A program made the position numbers and the translations under genes. From G963701675 sp963701675 (lineage in GTDB: Bacteria; Planctomycetota; Planctomycetia; Gemmatales; Gemmataceae): a stretch of DNA of 64,000 nucleotides. Each line of letters begins with the position of its first letter. The stretch's first letter is position 1. The DNA lies in the NCBI GenBank assembly GCA_963701675.1, contig OY969623.1, positions 5,828,001 to 5,892,000 on the forward strand, read 5' to 3'. This document shows, piece by piece, positions 42,088 through 51,078 of this stretch. The notes beneath the pieces are model-generated. The model was not told where the DNA came from, searched no databases, and worked only from the letters and a program-made list of their open reading frames with translations.

Positions 42088-43431
42088 CTACACCAACTCC
42101 CGCATCACTGGGTAATCCACGAGATGTTGCGGTCGGCCGGTTGGGTCGACAAGGGTCGTGGTTGCCGGGTTGATGCCGAGGTTGTGGTAGAGGGTTGCGA
42201 ACACTTCTTGGAAATGAACCGGGCGTTGACTGGCGAACTCGCCGAGGCGATTGGTCGCGCCGATGACCTGACCGGTTTTCATTCCACCGCCGACCAGGAG
42301 GGCGCCGCTAACCTGTGGCCAATGATCGCGGCCGGCTCCACCGTTGATCTTCGGCGTCCGGCCGAATTCGCCCCAGACCACCACGGTCACATCATCCAAC
42401 ATGCCGCGATAGTCCAGGTCTTCGATCAATGCACTGAGACCATGATCGAGTTTGCCGCCGTGATCGCGCACCAGGTCGAAGTTCTTTCCGTGACTGTCCC
42501 ATCGGCCATAGGACAACGTCACGCAGCGAACGCCGACTTCGACTAGCCGCCGCGCCAGCAACAAATGGTCATTGCAGGTCGGCGATCCATCGTATTGGAA
42601 TTGATAAGGTTTGCCGTCGCCGTAGCGTTCGCGGACTTTCGCCGGCTCGCGGTTGAGGTCGAGCGCTTCCAACATTCGGCTCGACGTGAGCACACCCATG
42701 GCCCGTTCGACACTGGCGTCGATGCCGGCGAAGGCGCCCGTGGTGTCGAGTTCTCGTCGAATGTCGTCGAAGCTGCGCAGGAGCTGTTTTCGGTCTTGAA
42801 GGCGTTCGAGCGTGATGCCGTTGAGCTTCAGATTCGCCAGCCCCGGGCCGTCAGGTTTGAACGCGGCATACGATGTGCCGAGAAACCCCGGCTTTCCCGG
42901 ATCGGACCACGGCACGTGCTGGGTGCGTGCGGCCAGGCCGACGAACGTCGGCACCGACGGATCGACCGGACCGAGCAATTTGCCCGCGACGGAACCCAAA
43001 CTGGGCCGGCCGCCGAGCGTTGACAAGTCGCGGGCCGTCCAACCCGTCATGCATTGATAAGCGTCGTGGTTGCCGGTCGCGCCGATAATGGAGCGGATCA
43101 CGACGCATTTGTCCATGTGCGAGGCGATGCGCGGAAACACTTCGCCGATTTGAATGCCCGTGACGTTCGTCTGGATCGGTTTGAATTCGCCGCGAATCTC
43201 GGCCGGCGCCTCGGTCTTGATGTCCCACATATCCTGATGCGGCGGTCCGCCGCCGAGGAAGATGTTGATGACGGCCTTGTGCGGCGCCGACGTTCCCGCA
43301 TCCTTCTCGGCCGCCAGAATGTCACTCAGGTTGAAGCCCGCGCCGCCCAGACCTAATGCACCAATTTTGAGAAAGCCACGGCGTGAGACTCCATCGCAGT
43401 AACGATCGGCACGACCGAGAATGGTCAACAT
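42088..43431 (-). CDS. DUF1501 (sulfatase-like) secreted protein
   Basis: A 447-residue DUF1501 protein, a family expanded in planctomycetes and distantly related to the alkaline phosphatase/sulfatase fold. The twin-arginine-type start (SRRGFLKIGALGLGGAGF, about residues 16-33) predicts Tat export. Conserved blocks are LGGGPPHQDMWDIK, GNHDAYQCMTGW, and VVVWGEFGRTPKINGGAGRD. Such genes usually pair with a DUF1549/DUF1553 gene, which is not present here. ATG 43431. It is convergent with the metallophosphoesterase gene, 6 bases apart. Confidence 0.93.
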   Translation of the reverse strand: MLTILGRADRYCDGVSRRGFLKIGALGLGGAGFNLSDILAAEKDAGTSAPHKAVINIFLGGGPPHQDMWDIKTEAPAEIRGEFKPIQTNVTGIQIGEVFPRIASHMDKCVVIRSIIGATGNHDAYQCMTGWTARDLSTLGGRPSLGSVAGKLLGPVDPSVPTFVGLAARTQHVPWSDPGKPGFLGTSYAAFKPDGPGLANLKLNGITLERLQDRKQLLRSFDDIRRELDTTGAFAGIDASVERAMGVLTSSRMLEALDLNREPAKVRERYGDGKPYQFQYDGSPTCNDHLLLARRLVEVGVRCVTLSYGRWDSHGKNFDLVRDHGGKLDHGLSALIEDLDYRGMLDDVTVVVWGEFGRTPKINGGAGRDHWPQVSGALLVGGGMKTGQVIGATNRLGEFASQRPVHFQEVFATLYHNLGINPATTTLVDPTGRPQHLVDYPVMRELV

Positions 43432-43968
43432 GGCGGAAGTTCCTTCCGAGGCAGGCTTTGCGGGGGGGACTAAAGATGAATCTAAGCCCCAATGGGGCCT
43501 ATGTCAAGCGCATTGGCTGAATGCTTGGGCGCGTGAGGTGCAGTTATGTTGGTCTGTAGTCGTTCAGTTGGCCGTTGCGTCGTCCCAGAAACCCGGCTTC
43601 TTCAAGAACCGGGACTCTCATCATTACGTTGCTCACACTCTTCTCATCATTGCAAACGCGCCGGGCCAAGGATGACTTGCACCGATGGGTTCTCATGGTT
43701 ATGTTGCTGCGCCAGGTCGAGGACTCCAACGCCGACGCATTTCTACTCCGACCGTGGCCAAGTTCTTGTTGCTCGGACAGATTCGGGTATCTCACGATGA
43801 GCATGCTCGTCGTCCATATTTGCGTTCCGCGCATCCGTGACCTAGGTTTGGTCAGAACATCCACCTCACATCCACCTCAAAGTAGCTGCGAATCGGCAAG
43901 GCCGACGACGCAAGTCGGCTTGTTTCCTGTTCGGACACATCCAACCTCAACCGCCAGGAGTGATGCAC
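43432..43968. other. 537-base gap without a supported gene
   Basis: This divergent spacer lies between the DUF1501 gene and the HAF-repeat gene. Several short open frames exist on both strands but none has a convincing ribosome site, composition or domain. A short GCCCC-AAT-GGGGC hairpin is near 43487. I see no palindromic element of families A-E here. Confidence 0.5.
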
Positions 43969-44943
43969 ATGGAACAACTCGAACCGAGATGTCTTTTGAG
44001 CTACCTAGTCATGGAGATTGGCGGGCCGGGTGCCACACGCCCGTACGACATGAACACGCATGGGGTAGTAGTCGGGGAATCTGACTCTCACGCCTTCGTC
44101 TGGAATGAGTCTTCAGGGCTGATCGACCTTGGACCCGGCATTGCCCATGGGATCAATGATGCCGGGGTCATTGTCGGCGTTTCTCAAGTCGGCAGCCAAC
44201 GAATCGCGACGCGGTGGATGGGCGGTACAGCGGAGTACCTGTTGCCCGCGCCCGGTTCTACCGATGCCGTCGCCCTGGCGGTAACCGAGACGGGCATGGT
44301 AGCTGGGTACTCGATTAAGTCGCCAAATACCGTTGCGACGCTATGGCCCGATCCGTCACGGCCGGGTGTGCCGCTGGGTGCACTCGGAAGCCGTGCCTAC
44401 GATCTCGACCAGGGCGGACGTGCGGTGGGTATCAACGGCAAAGTGATTACCGGCCGGCCCACGCTCTGGGAACTCGGCAACGAATACGACCTCGGTTCCT
44501 TCCACGATGTTTATGGAGGTGCGGCCACGGCCATCAATAACGCGAACAGCGTTGTTGGTTGGTCAGTCGTCCAGAGTGGTAATTGGCTCTTGTCCCGCGC
44601 CTTTCTGTGGCAGGGTGGCGACCTGGTCGACATCGGCTCGCCGGAATGTGGGGCGGCTAACGCGTACGCCGGGGCCCTCGATGTGAATGACACCGGACTT
44701 ATTGCCGGATTTGCCGGCTGCGTCGGCACGACGGGCAGTGACAAGAGCGCTGTCGTATGGTCGGGCGTCGGCTCATACGAAAGGATTGAAATCACCGGTT
44801 GGAACACCGAGGCGGCCACAGCGGTGAACAATGCGGGACAGATTGCAGGTTGGGGATTGCATGCCGGCGCCATTCGCGGTTTCGTGCTGACCCCATTCCG
44901 ATTGGATCCCATGACAGCCCAAGCACTGGATGACGACCCGTAA
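43969..44943 (+). CDS. LEPR-XLL protein with HAF repeats
   Basis: A 324-residue exported protein that begins MEQLEPRCLLS, the LEPR-XLL sorting motif, with no other signal. The rest is made of HAF-family repeats such as DLGPGIAHGINDAGVIVGVS, AAATAINNANSVVGWS and EAATAVNNAGQIAGWG, each ending in a G-W or G-Y turn. These predict a beta-propeller-like surface protein. ATG 43969 is chosen because AGGAG lies 8 bases upstream. GTG 43960 and ATG 43963 are in frame but too close to the ribosome site. It stands alone, with a hairpin downstream. Confidence 0.85.
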   Translation: MEQLEPRCLLSYLVMEIGGPGATRPYDMNTHGVVVGESDSHAFVWNESSGLIDLGPGIAHGINDAGVIVGVSQVGSQRIATRWMGGTAEYLLPAPGSTDAVALAVTETGMVAGYSIKSPNTVATLWPDPSRPGVPLGALGSRAYDLDQGGRAVGINGKVITGRPTLWELGNEYDLGSFHDVYGGAATAINNANSVVGWSVVQSGNWLLSRAFLWQGGDLVDIGSPECGAANAYAGALDVNDTGLIAGFAGCVGTTGSDKSAVVWSGVGSYERIEITGWNTEAATAVNNAGQIAGWGLHAGAIRGFVLTPFRLDPMTAQALDDDP

Positions 44944-45062
44944 TCAAAAACAGACGCGCCTCAATAGATTCCGCGATGCCGTCGAACTCGACCACCGACT
45001 AACTCTATCAAGCCGAAGCCGCGCTAACACACTGAGAGCAATCCGCAAAGAGTCACAAGGCC

Positions 45063-45098
45063 CTCGCGCACGATTCGCAGGCCGCGATCGTGCGCGAG
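45063..45098. terminator. Hairpin between HAF-repeat gene and pyruvate kinase gene
   Basis: A perfect 12-base stem (CTCGCGCACGAT / ATCGTGCGCGAG) around a 12-base loop, 120 bases after the HAF stop and 30 bases before the pyruvate kinase start. There is no T-run, so it may be a terminator, a repeat fragment or an operator. Confidence 0.45.
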
Positions 45099-45128
45099 CG
45101 TAATCGAGTTAATGCTACAATAGTTTCC

Positions 45129-46427
45129 ATGGCTCGCACTCGCATCGTGGCCACGCTCGGCCCGGCAACATCATCCGACACGCGAATCCAAGAACTTATC
45201 GAAGCCGGCGTCAATGTATTTCGCCTCAATTTCTCTCACGGAAGCCACGAAGAACACGGCCGCTTCATCGAGCGAATTCGTCGGCTTGCCGTCGGCCTGC
45301 CCATCGCTATCTTGCAGGACCTTTGTGGGCCGAAACTGCGCCTGGATCATCCCATCCGTGGAAAGCCGGGTGACATCGTAAGCCTGAGACTCCCGCGCAG
45401 CGTTCGCGCGGGTGATCCGGTCTTGCTGGCCGATGGTTTGATGCAGTTGGAAGTCATCGACGCCGATCATGCCCGCGTCATGGTGGGTGGCGATATTCCC
45501 GCACGCAAAGGCATCAATCTTCCCGCCTCCCGGCTCGAGGACATGCCCTCGCTGACCGACAAAGACCGTGCCGATCTTTGCTTCGGCATCGAACGGGGAG
45601 TCGATTTTGTTGCCCTCTCGTTCGTCCGAGGCGCGGCCGACCTCGATGAAGTGCGCCGTAGCGGGCTGCCGGTCATCGCAAAGATCGAGACGGCGGCGGC
45701 GATTGAAAGACTTGAGGAGATCGTCCACGCCGCAGACGGAATCATGGTGGCACGCGGTGATCTCGGAATCGAAATCCCGATAGAAACCGTCCCACTTGTG
45801 CAAAAGCGGATCATCGCTTTAGCGAACCGCGGCGCCAAACCGGTCATCACAGCGACGCAAATGTTGCGGTCCATGGTGGATAGTCCCCTGCCGACCCGGG
45901 CCGAGGTAACCGATGTCGCCAATGCAGTGCTCGATGGTACGGATGCCGTAATGCTCAGCGAAGAAACAGCGATCGGGCAGTACCCGGTCGAAACGGTGAG
46001 AATGATGCGGCGCATCCTCAAGGCCGCGGAGCCCGGCCTCATAACTCGAACTCATTTTGAGGATACGGAAGTCGATCCTTCGGTAGCGGCGGCGGCATGT
46101 AGCTTAGCAAGTACCGTCTCCGCGGCGGCGATTGTCGTGGTGACGCGTTCGGGATACACCGCACGACAAGTGGCCCGGCATCGGCCGCCCATGCCGATCC
46201 TCGCGCTTACGGAAGACGAACCCGTGCGCCGCCGGCTGGCGCTTGTTTGGGGAGTTGTGCCCGTGGTCGCAGCGCTCCATGTCATACAGGGTGACTTGCT
46301 CCGTGCCTTTCGCGAACCGCTCCGCGCTGCGCAAATCCTGCCGGCCGGAGCGCGCGTTGTAGTCGTCGCGGGCTACCCATTCGCAACTCCCGGGATTACC
46401 AACCTAGTCCACGTAACTACGATCTAG
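45129..46427 (+). CDS. pyk: Pyruvate kinase
   Basis: A 432-residue glycolytic enzyme that makes pyruvate and ATP from phosphoenolpyruvate. Blocks seen are RTRIVATLGPATSS, NVFRLNFSHGSHEEH, the signature IAKIETAAAIERLEEI and the catalytic GIMVARGDLGIEIP. TATQMLRSM replaces the usual ATQMLESM (Glu to Arg). The A and B domains are complete and the C-terminal domain is short, so it may lack allosteric control by sugar phosphates. ATG 45129 starts the conserved region. It is transcribed in front of the vapB-like gene. Confidence 0.94.
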   Translation: MARTRIVATLGPATSSDTRIQELIEAGVNVFRLNFSHGSHEEHGRFIERIRRLAVGLPIAILQDLCGPKLRLDHPIRGKPGDIVSLRLPRSVRAGDPVLLADGLMQLEVIDADHARVMVGGDIPARKGINLPASRLEDMPSLTDKDRADLCFGIERGVDFVALSFVRGAADLDEVRRSGLPVIAKIETAAAIERLEEIVHAADGIMVARGDLGIEIPIETVPLVQKRIIALANRGAKPVITATQMLRSMVDSPLPTRAEVTDVANAVLDGTDAVMLSEETAIGQYPVETVRMMRRILKAAEPGLITRTHFEDTEVDPSVAAAACSLASTVSAAAIVVVTRSGYTARQVARHRPPMPILALTEDEPVRRRLALVWGVVPVVAALHVIQGDLLRAFREPLRAAQILPAGARVVVVAGYPFATPGITNLVHVTTI

Positions 46428-46490
46428 TCGACACGCCTTTTGGTATGAACCGCACCATGTCCGGTATAATGCCCAGCGGAGGTGACGCAC

Positions 46491-46739
46491 ATGCAGAAGG
46501 CCTTGCGGATAGAAACTACGGTGCTCCCTGGGCATCGCCTTGAGATCACCGCCCCGGAACTGCCCGAAGGCGCTAGGGTCGAGGTGATTGTTGGTCTGCC
46601 GCAAGATCCGGAACGACCACGGATGTCGATGTTGGAATTCCTGGATTCGTTGCCGGCGGCGCCGAGCCCTCGTTGTTTTCCGACATGGGAGGAATATGAA
46701 CGCCATCTGCAGGAGGAGAAAGACGCGTGGGAACGCTGA
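46491..46739 (+). CDS. vapB: VapB-like antitoxin
   Basis: An 82-residue antitoxin of the small class found with PIN-domain toxins. A beta-strand start (MQKALRIETTVLPGHRLEITAPELPEG) is followed by the flexible C-terminal segment MSMLEFLDSLPAAPSPRCFPTWEEYERHLQEEKDAWER that would wrap the toxin. ATG 46491 follows GGAGGTGA, and a TATAAT box at 46465 gives a short leader, typical of an autoregulated TA operon. Its 3' end overlaps the PIN toxin start by 13 bases. Because that toxin is truncated, the antitoxin is probably orphaned. Confidence 0.72.
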   Translation: MQKALRIETTVLPGHRLEITAPELPEGARVEVIVGLPQDPERPRMSMLEFLDSLPAAPSPRCFPTWEEYERHLQEEKDAWER

Positions 46740-46801
46740 TTCTGCCCGCCTCCGGATTGGTGTATCTCGACGCAAATTCCATCATCGACACCGTCGAATA
46801 G
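46727..46801 (+). pseudogene. vapC: Truncated vapC (PIN-domain toxin) remnant
   Basis: A 24-codon stub read from GTG 46727: GTLILPASGLVYLDANSIID then TVE and a stop. It keeps the N-terminal strand and first acidic residue (Asp in VYLDAN) of a PIN-domain ribonuclease. The rest is absent, and the TIGR03032 gene starts 6 bases later. The overlap with vapB confirms the original gene order. Confidence 0.65.
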
Positions 46802-46807
46802 ACACAC

Positions 46808-47857
46808 ATGCCCGAAACCGCAGCGGCCACACCGACCGAGAATCCCTTCCATTACGTCTATTCACCCGGCCTGCCTGCGCTCTTGGAAAGCATGGGCGCG
46901 ACCTTGTTGGTTTCGACGTACCAGGCCGGCAAGCTTGTTGTGGTTCGTTCCGTTCAGGGTCGACTGTCGACGCTGTTGCGCAGCTACGAACAGGCGATGG
47001 GATTGGCCGTCGACGAACGCCGGCTGGCCATCGGCACCAGAAGTCAGGTCTGGTTTTTTCGGAATGCGCCGGACATTGCCGTGCAGCTTGAGCCGGTCGG
47101 GATGCACGACGCCTGCTATTTGCCGCGAAGTTGCCACGTTACCGGCGATATTCGGTGCCATGAGACGGCGTGGTGCGGCGACGAGCTTTGGATCGTCAAT
47201 ACGCGCTTTTCGTGTCTGTGCACGCTGAGTCCAGATTACAGCTTTGTGCCGCGTTGGCGGCCTCCTTTCGTCACGGCGATAACGGCTGAAGACCGTTGCC
47301 ATCTGAATGGCGTGGCCGTTGCCGATGGCGCGGTCCGCTATGTCACGGCCCTCGGCGAAACCGACGAAAAGGATGCCTGGCGGGCGAACAAGGCAAGCGG
47401 CGGCTGCTTGATCGATGTGCGGAATGGCGACGTGGTGGCGCGTGGGTTGTCGATGCCGCATTCACCGCGGTTTCATGCGGGGCGACTTTGGGTGCTCGAC
47501 TCCGGGACGGGACGCGTTCTATTGGTCGACTTGGCGAACGGGCAACGTGACGTGTTGGAAGCCGTCCCCGGTTTCGCCCGAGGGTTGGCGTTCGCGGGGC
47601 GCTATGCATTCGTGGGGCTATCGAAAATACGCGAGTCATCAACCTTCGGCGGACTGCCCATAGCGGAACGACGGCAAGAACTGAAATGCGGCGTGTGGGT
47701 CATCGATACGGTCGGCGGAAAAACCGTCGAATGGTTGGAGTTCGATCAAGGTGTCGAGGAAATCTTCGACGTGCAGATTCTCTTGGGAATTCGCTTCCCG
47801 GCCGTGGTCGGATTTCAGAAGGACACGATCCACGGGGCGTTCGTGGTGCCTACCTAA
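46808..47857 (+). CDS. TIGR03032 family protein
   Basis: A 349-residue member of TIGR03032, a family of unknown function with a probable six-bladed propeller fold. It has the conserved LLVSTYQAGKLVVVR at residue 38, CHVTGDIRCHETAWCGDELWIVNTRFSCLCTL and WRPPFVTAITAEDRCHLNGVA in the centre. The C-terminal half includes GVEEIFDVQILLGIRFPAVVGF. No signal peptide is evident. ATG 46808 begins just behind the vapC stub. Its operon context gives no functional clue. Confidence 0.88.
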   Translation: MPETAAATPTENPFHYVYSPGLPALLESMGATLLVSTYQAGKLVVVRSVQGRLSTLLRSYEQAMGLAVDERRLAIGTRSQVWFFRNAPDIAVQLEPVGMHDACYLPRSCHVTGDIRCHETAWCGDELWIVNTRFSCLCTLSPDYSFVPRWRPPFVTAITAEDRCHLNGVAVADGAVRYVTALGETDEKDAWRANKASGGCLIDVRNGDVVARGLSMPHSPRFHAGRLWVLDSGTGRVLLVDLANGQRDVLEAVPGFARGLAFAGRYAFVGLSKIRESSTFGGLPIAERRQELKCGVWVIDTVGGKTVEWLEFDQGVEEIFDVQILLGIRFPAVVGFQKDTIHGAFVVPT

Positions 47858-47860
47858 GAA

Positions 47861-47929
47861 TCACCACAAAGACACGAAGGGCACAAAGAATTCTATGTCT
47901 CCTTGGTGTCCTTTGTGCCTTTTTGGTGA
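47861..47929. repeat. Palindromic element family E (CACAAAGACACGAAGG type)
   Basis: An inverted repeat of the widespread CACCACAAAGACACGAAGGG / CTTTGTGTCCTTCGTG type, with 28-base arms (47861-47888 and 47902-47929) showing five mismatches. The right arm is translated as the C-terminal end of the NUDIX gene, including its stop. Confidence 0.8.
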
Positions 47930-48414
47930 ATCATCTGATAGGTCCAGCCAAGCGGACGCCCATCGCGGTAAGGCATCACACCATGAAACTGGGCCGACGA
48001 GGAGTCGAAGACCAATGGCAGGAAATGGCGGTCGCCTTCCCAGAGAGGAAGATCGAGGATGCGGTCGATTTCAACCCACTCCAGCACTCCCTCATGGTTT
48101 TCCGTGCACGGTTCGCCGTGCCAGCGGTCGATTCGGAAGATGAAGCCGAACCAGTTCTCGCCGTCCTTGCCAAAGCCCGGCCAATTGATCGTGCCGCGGA
48201 GCATAGGCGCGTCGGGTTCGATGCCGGCTTCTTCACGAATCTCGCGGCACAGGCCGGACACGATGTCTTCCCCGGCCTCCAGTTTCCCGCCGAGGCCGTT
48301 GTACTTGCCGAAGTGCGTGTCGCCCGGTCGACGATTTCGGTGCACGAGAAGAACCCGTTGTCCGTCCGTAGAGAGCACGTAGCCGAGCGTCGCCAAAATC
48401 GGGGTGTAAGTCAT
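47893..48414 (-). CDS. NUDIX hydrolase (MutT-like)
   Basis: A 173-residue NUDIX protein, probably hydrolysing an oxidised or unwanted nucleoside triphosphate such as 8-oxo-dGTP. The Nudix box spans residues 42-64: GGKLEAGEDIVSGLCREIRE then EAG. The last 12 residues (MIHQKGTKDTKE...) are encoded by the family-E palindromic element, which also supplies the stop, so the native C terminus has been replaced. ATG 48414. It is transcribed divergently from the M2 peptidase gene. Confidence 0.92.
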   Translation of the reverse strand: MTYTPILATLGYVLSTDGQRVLLVHRNRRPGDTHFGKYNGLGGKLEAGEDIVSGLCREIREEAGIEPDAPMLRGTINWPGFGKDGENWFGFIFRIDRWHGEPCTENHEGVLEWVEIDRILDLPLWEGDRHFLPLVFDSSSAQFHGVMPYRDGRPLGWTYQMIHQKGTKDTKET

Positions 48415-48502
48415 GGGATGAAACGCCGTACTTTTCCTTGAAATTGGACACGCCGGCCCCTATTGTACGGCTGGTTTCGAATCGTTTCAGGAGATTGCCG
48501 TC

Positions 48503-50206
48503 ATGATCTGGGTTCGACTACTCGTTCCCATCGTGTTAACCATCGCCGCCCTTGTAGTGTTCGGGGTGCCAGGCGTGGTCCGGGCCGACGCCGACAAGAC
48601 TGCGCGTGCCAAGAAGTTCATCGACGAACATGTGTCCCGAATTCGGCCGCTCGAAGTCCAGGTCAGTCTGGCATGGTGGAACGCCAACACTACGGGCAAG
48701 GATTCGGATTTCGAGATCAAGAAGAAAGCACAGAACGAATTGGACAAAGCACTGTCCGATGCCAACCACTTCAAGACGGTGAAGGAGATTCGCGAAGCCG
48801 GCGGTATCGACGACCCGATAATCGCGCGAGCGATTGAGGTGATCTATCTGTCTTACTTGGAGAAACAGGTCCCGCCGGAATTGCTCCAGAAAATGGTCGA
48901 CCTCTCGAATGCGGTCGAGCAGAAGTTCAACGCCTTCCGCGCCAAGGTCGACGGCAAGGACATGACCGAGAACGACGTTCGCAAGGTCCTGAAAGAATCG
49001 AAGAATTCGGATCGACGGCGGACCGTGTGGATGGCGAGCAAGGCCGTCGGCAGCGTCTTGGAAGCCGATCTCAAGGAACTCGTGAAGCTGCGAAATCAGG
49101 CGGCCACCAAGCTGGGTTTCAAGAACTACCACGCCATGATGCTCTTCCTGAGTGAGCAAGACGGCGAGCAGATTATCAAATTATTCGACGAACTGGACGA
49201 ACTGACGAAGGAGCCCTTCCAAAAGGCCAAGACCGAGATCGACGCGAAACTCGCGACCGATTGCGGCATTCCCGTCGCCGAACTTCAGCCGTGGCACTAC
49301 CACGACCCGTTTTTCCAGGAAACGCCGGCCGTGTTCGGCGCTGACATCGATGCGCCGTATCAAAAGGCGGACTTGCAGCAGTTGTGCCGGGAGTTTTACC
49401 GAGGCATCGGCCTGCCTATCGACCGCGTGTTGGAACGCAGCGACTTGTACGAGAAGCCGGGCAAGAGCCCGCATGCGTTCTGCACGGATATCGACCGCGC
49501 CGGCGATGTTCGCGTATTGGCCAACATCGTTCCGAACGCCTATTGGGCGGCGACCATGCTGCACGAGTTGGGCCATGCGGTGTACACGACCCATCAGAAC
49601 AACATTCCGGAAAAGCTGCCCTACGTCTTGCGCAGCGATGCCCACATCCTGGCGACCGAGGGCGTGGCCATGATGTTCGAACGCATGGCCAAGAAGCGCA
49701 CTTGGCTCGAAAAGATGGGCGTCGCCGTTCCCGATCCAAAGGCATTCGACGAAACCGGGGCCAAGATGCTCAAGTACCAACTGCTCATTTTTTCACGCTG
49801 GTGTCAGGTGATGTTGCGTTTCGAAAAGGCGATGTACGAGAATCCGGACCAGAACCTGAACACGTTGTGGTGGGACCTGGTCGAGAAGTATCAAATGGTA
49901 AAGCGACCACCGCATCGCAGCGCTCCCGACTTTGCCAGTAAGATTCACGTCGTCAGCGCGCCGGTGTATTACCACAACTACATGATGGGCGAATTGTTCG
50001 CCTCGCAATTACATCATCAGATTTCCCGTGGAGCATACCAAAACGCCAATCCCGCGGACGTGATTTACGTCGGCAATCCGGAGGTCGGTAGCTACATGCG
50101 CAACCATGTCTTCGCACCGGGGAAGACGATGAAGTGGAACGCCCTGACGAAACATGCCACAGGAGCGGAACTGAACGCCAAAGCCTTCGCGGCGGATTTC
50201 AGATGA
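48503..50206 (+). CDS. M2 family peptidyl-dipeptidase A (ACE-like)
   Basis: A 567-residue zinc dipeptidyl-carboxypeptidase of the angiotensin-converting-enzyme family, exported by an N-terminal signal (VPIVLTIAALVVFGVPGVVRA, about residues 8-28). The zinc motif HELGH is at 354-358, and the third ligand Glu is in ATEGVAMMFERM about 25 residues later. ATG 48503 is behind CAGGAGA. It would trim dipeptides from peptide C termini, probably in the periplasm, for nutrition or cell-wall turnover. Confidence 0.93.
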   Translation: MIWVRLLVPIVLTIAALVVFGVPGVVRADADKTARAKKFIDEHVSRIRPLEVQVSLAWWNANTTGKDSDFEIKKKAQNELDKALSDANHFKTVKEIREAGGIDDPIIARAIEVIYLSYLEKQVPPELLQKMVDLSNAVEQKFNAFRAKVDGKDMTENDVRKVLKESKNSDRRRTVWMASKAVGSVLEADLKELVKLRNQAATKLGFKNYHAMMLFLSEQDGEQIIKLFDELDELTKEPFQKAKTEIDAKLATDCGIPVAELQPWHYHDPFFQETPAVFGADIDAPYQKADLQQLCREFYRGIGLPIDRVLERSDLYEKPGKSPHAFCTDIDRAGDVRVLANIVPNAYWAATMLHELGHAVYTTHQNNIPEKLPYVLRSDAHILATEGVAMMFERMAKKRTWLEKMGVAVPDPKAFDETGAKMLKYQLLIFSRWCQVMLRFEKAMYENPDQNLNTLWWDLVEKYQMVKRPPHRSAPDFASKIHVVSAPVYYHNYMMGELFASQLHHQISRGAYQNANPADVIYVGNPEVGSYMRNHVFAPGKTMKWNALTKHATGAELNAKAFAADFR

Positions 50207-50214
50207 TGAGTTAT

Positions 50215-50421
50215 CTAGCGCGCTTCGCGAGCAAACAAACGCACTAACTCGGCCGTGGTCTCCTTCGGCAGCGAGTTCTTCAGCGCATCGAACAGTGCCC
50301 GCGCCTCGTCGTCGCAAACCGGCAACATCGTGGTGCGGTCGTAATGGTCGGGAAAGACCTCGCTGATGTCGATGTGAACGTCATCCACCTTCGCACTGGC
50401 TTTGTGAATTTCGAGCTTCAC
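50215..50421 (-). CDS. Small hypothetical protein (68 aa)
   Basis: A small acidic cytosolic protein (KLEIHKASAKVDDVHIDISE...) of about 68 residues from GTG 50421, which has GGGAG 8 bases upstream and lies 4 bases after the stop of the preceding gene. A longer frame starts at 50514 but overlaps that gene by 89 bases in another frame. The C-terminal ALFDALKNSLPKETTAELVRLF suggests an amphipathic helix. No family was recognised. Confidence 0.5.
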   Translation of the reverse strand: MKLEIHKASAKVDDVHIDISEVFPDHYDRTTMLPVCDDEARALFDALKNSLPKETTAELVRLFAREAR

Positions 50422-50425
50422 GACT

Positions 50426-51052
50426 TCATCTCCCTTCAGAGGTATTTGTCGAAGGGCGCCGTTCCAAAAATACGTCGTAGACGAAGACTTTGTTTTCCGT
50501 CCGAGTATAGACATTCAACAAATGCAGTTCGTCGTCGGACCACGTCGCCGTTTCGTGTGGGATGGTGGCGAACGGGCAATCACCCTGAATTATCGTATCT
50601 TTGCTGTTGAGGCGGGTGGTGGCACCACCCATCCCGAAACTGACGAGCAGGCGAAGCGGCTGTTTTTCGAACCTAGGGTCTAACGCAACATCGCTTAGAT
50701 TGACCACTTGACTAGTCACGTGGCCCTTGAAAGGTTGATTGCCACCAAGGCACCAGCCGGTTCCGACAGTATGAGTGCTCGCTGATCTCTCAATGCGGTC
50801 TGGACGACCCGTCGGTGACTCTCCAGGCATGATGTCCCGTTCAATCGAGCGAACGCTTAGGCGGACATCTCCGTTCAGGTTGTTCAACTGCCACGTTGCG
50901 CACCGTTGCATTGGCCAAAGGTGGTTTCGTTGCGGCTGTTCTTGTATTACGGCGTCCGGGGGCGCTTTGCTCGTCCAGATCGCAAACGCCGCACAGGCTG
51001 ACGCAAGCAATACGCCGAAGGCAATGACTGTGTAGTGGGTTCTTCGAATCAT
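50426..51052 (-). CDS. Hypothetical exported protein
   Basis: A 208-residue protein with an N-terminal hydrophobic segment (VIAFGVLLASACAAFAIW) that could be a signal peptide or an anchor, then a beta-rich domain with three Cys. ATG 51052 is preceded by GAAAGG. It lies 26 bases downstream of thiC on the same strand, but has no link to thiamine synthesis by sequence. It precedes the small gene at 50215-50421. No family was recognised. Confidence 0.6.
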   Translation of the reverse strand: MIRRTHYTVIAFGVLLASACAAFAIWTSKAPPDAVIQEQPQRNHLWPMQRCATWQLNNLNGDVRLSVRSIERDIMPGESPTGRPDRIERSASTHTVGTGWCLGGNQPFKGHVTSQVVNLSDVALDPRFEKQPLRLLVSFGMGGATTRLNSKDTIIQGDCPFATIPHETATWSDDELHLLNVYTRTENKVFVYDVFLERRPSTNTSEGR

Positions 51053-51078
51053 GGTATGGACCTTTCAAATACAAGCGC

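Noticed and set aside
43544..44084. Open frames on both strands between DUF1501 and the HAF-repeat gene
   Set aside because: None has a good start, composition or recognisable domain.
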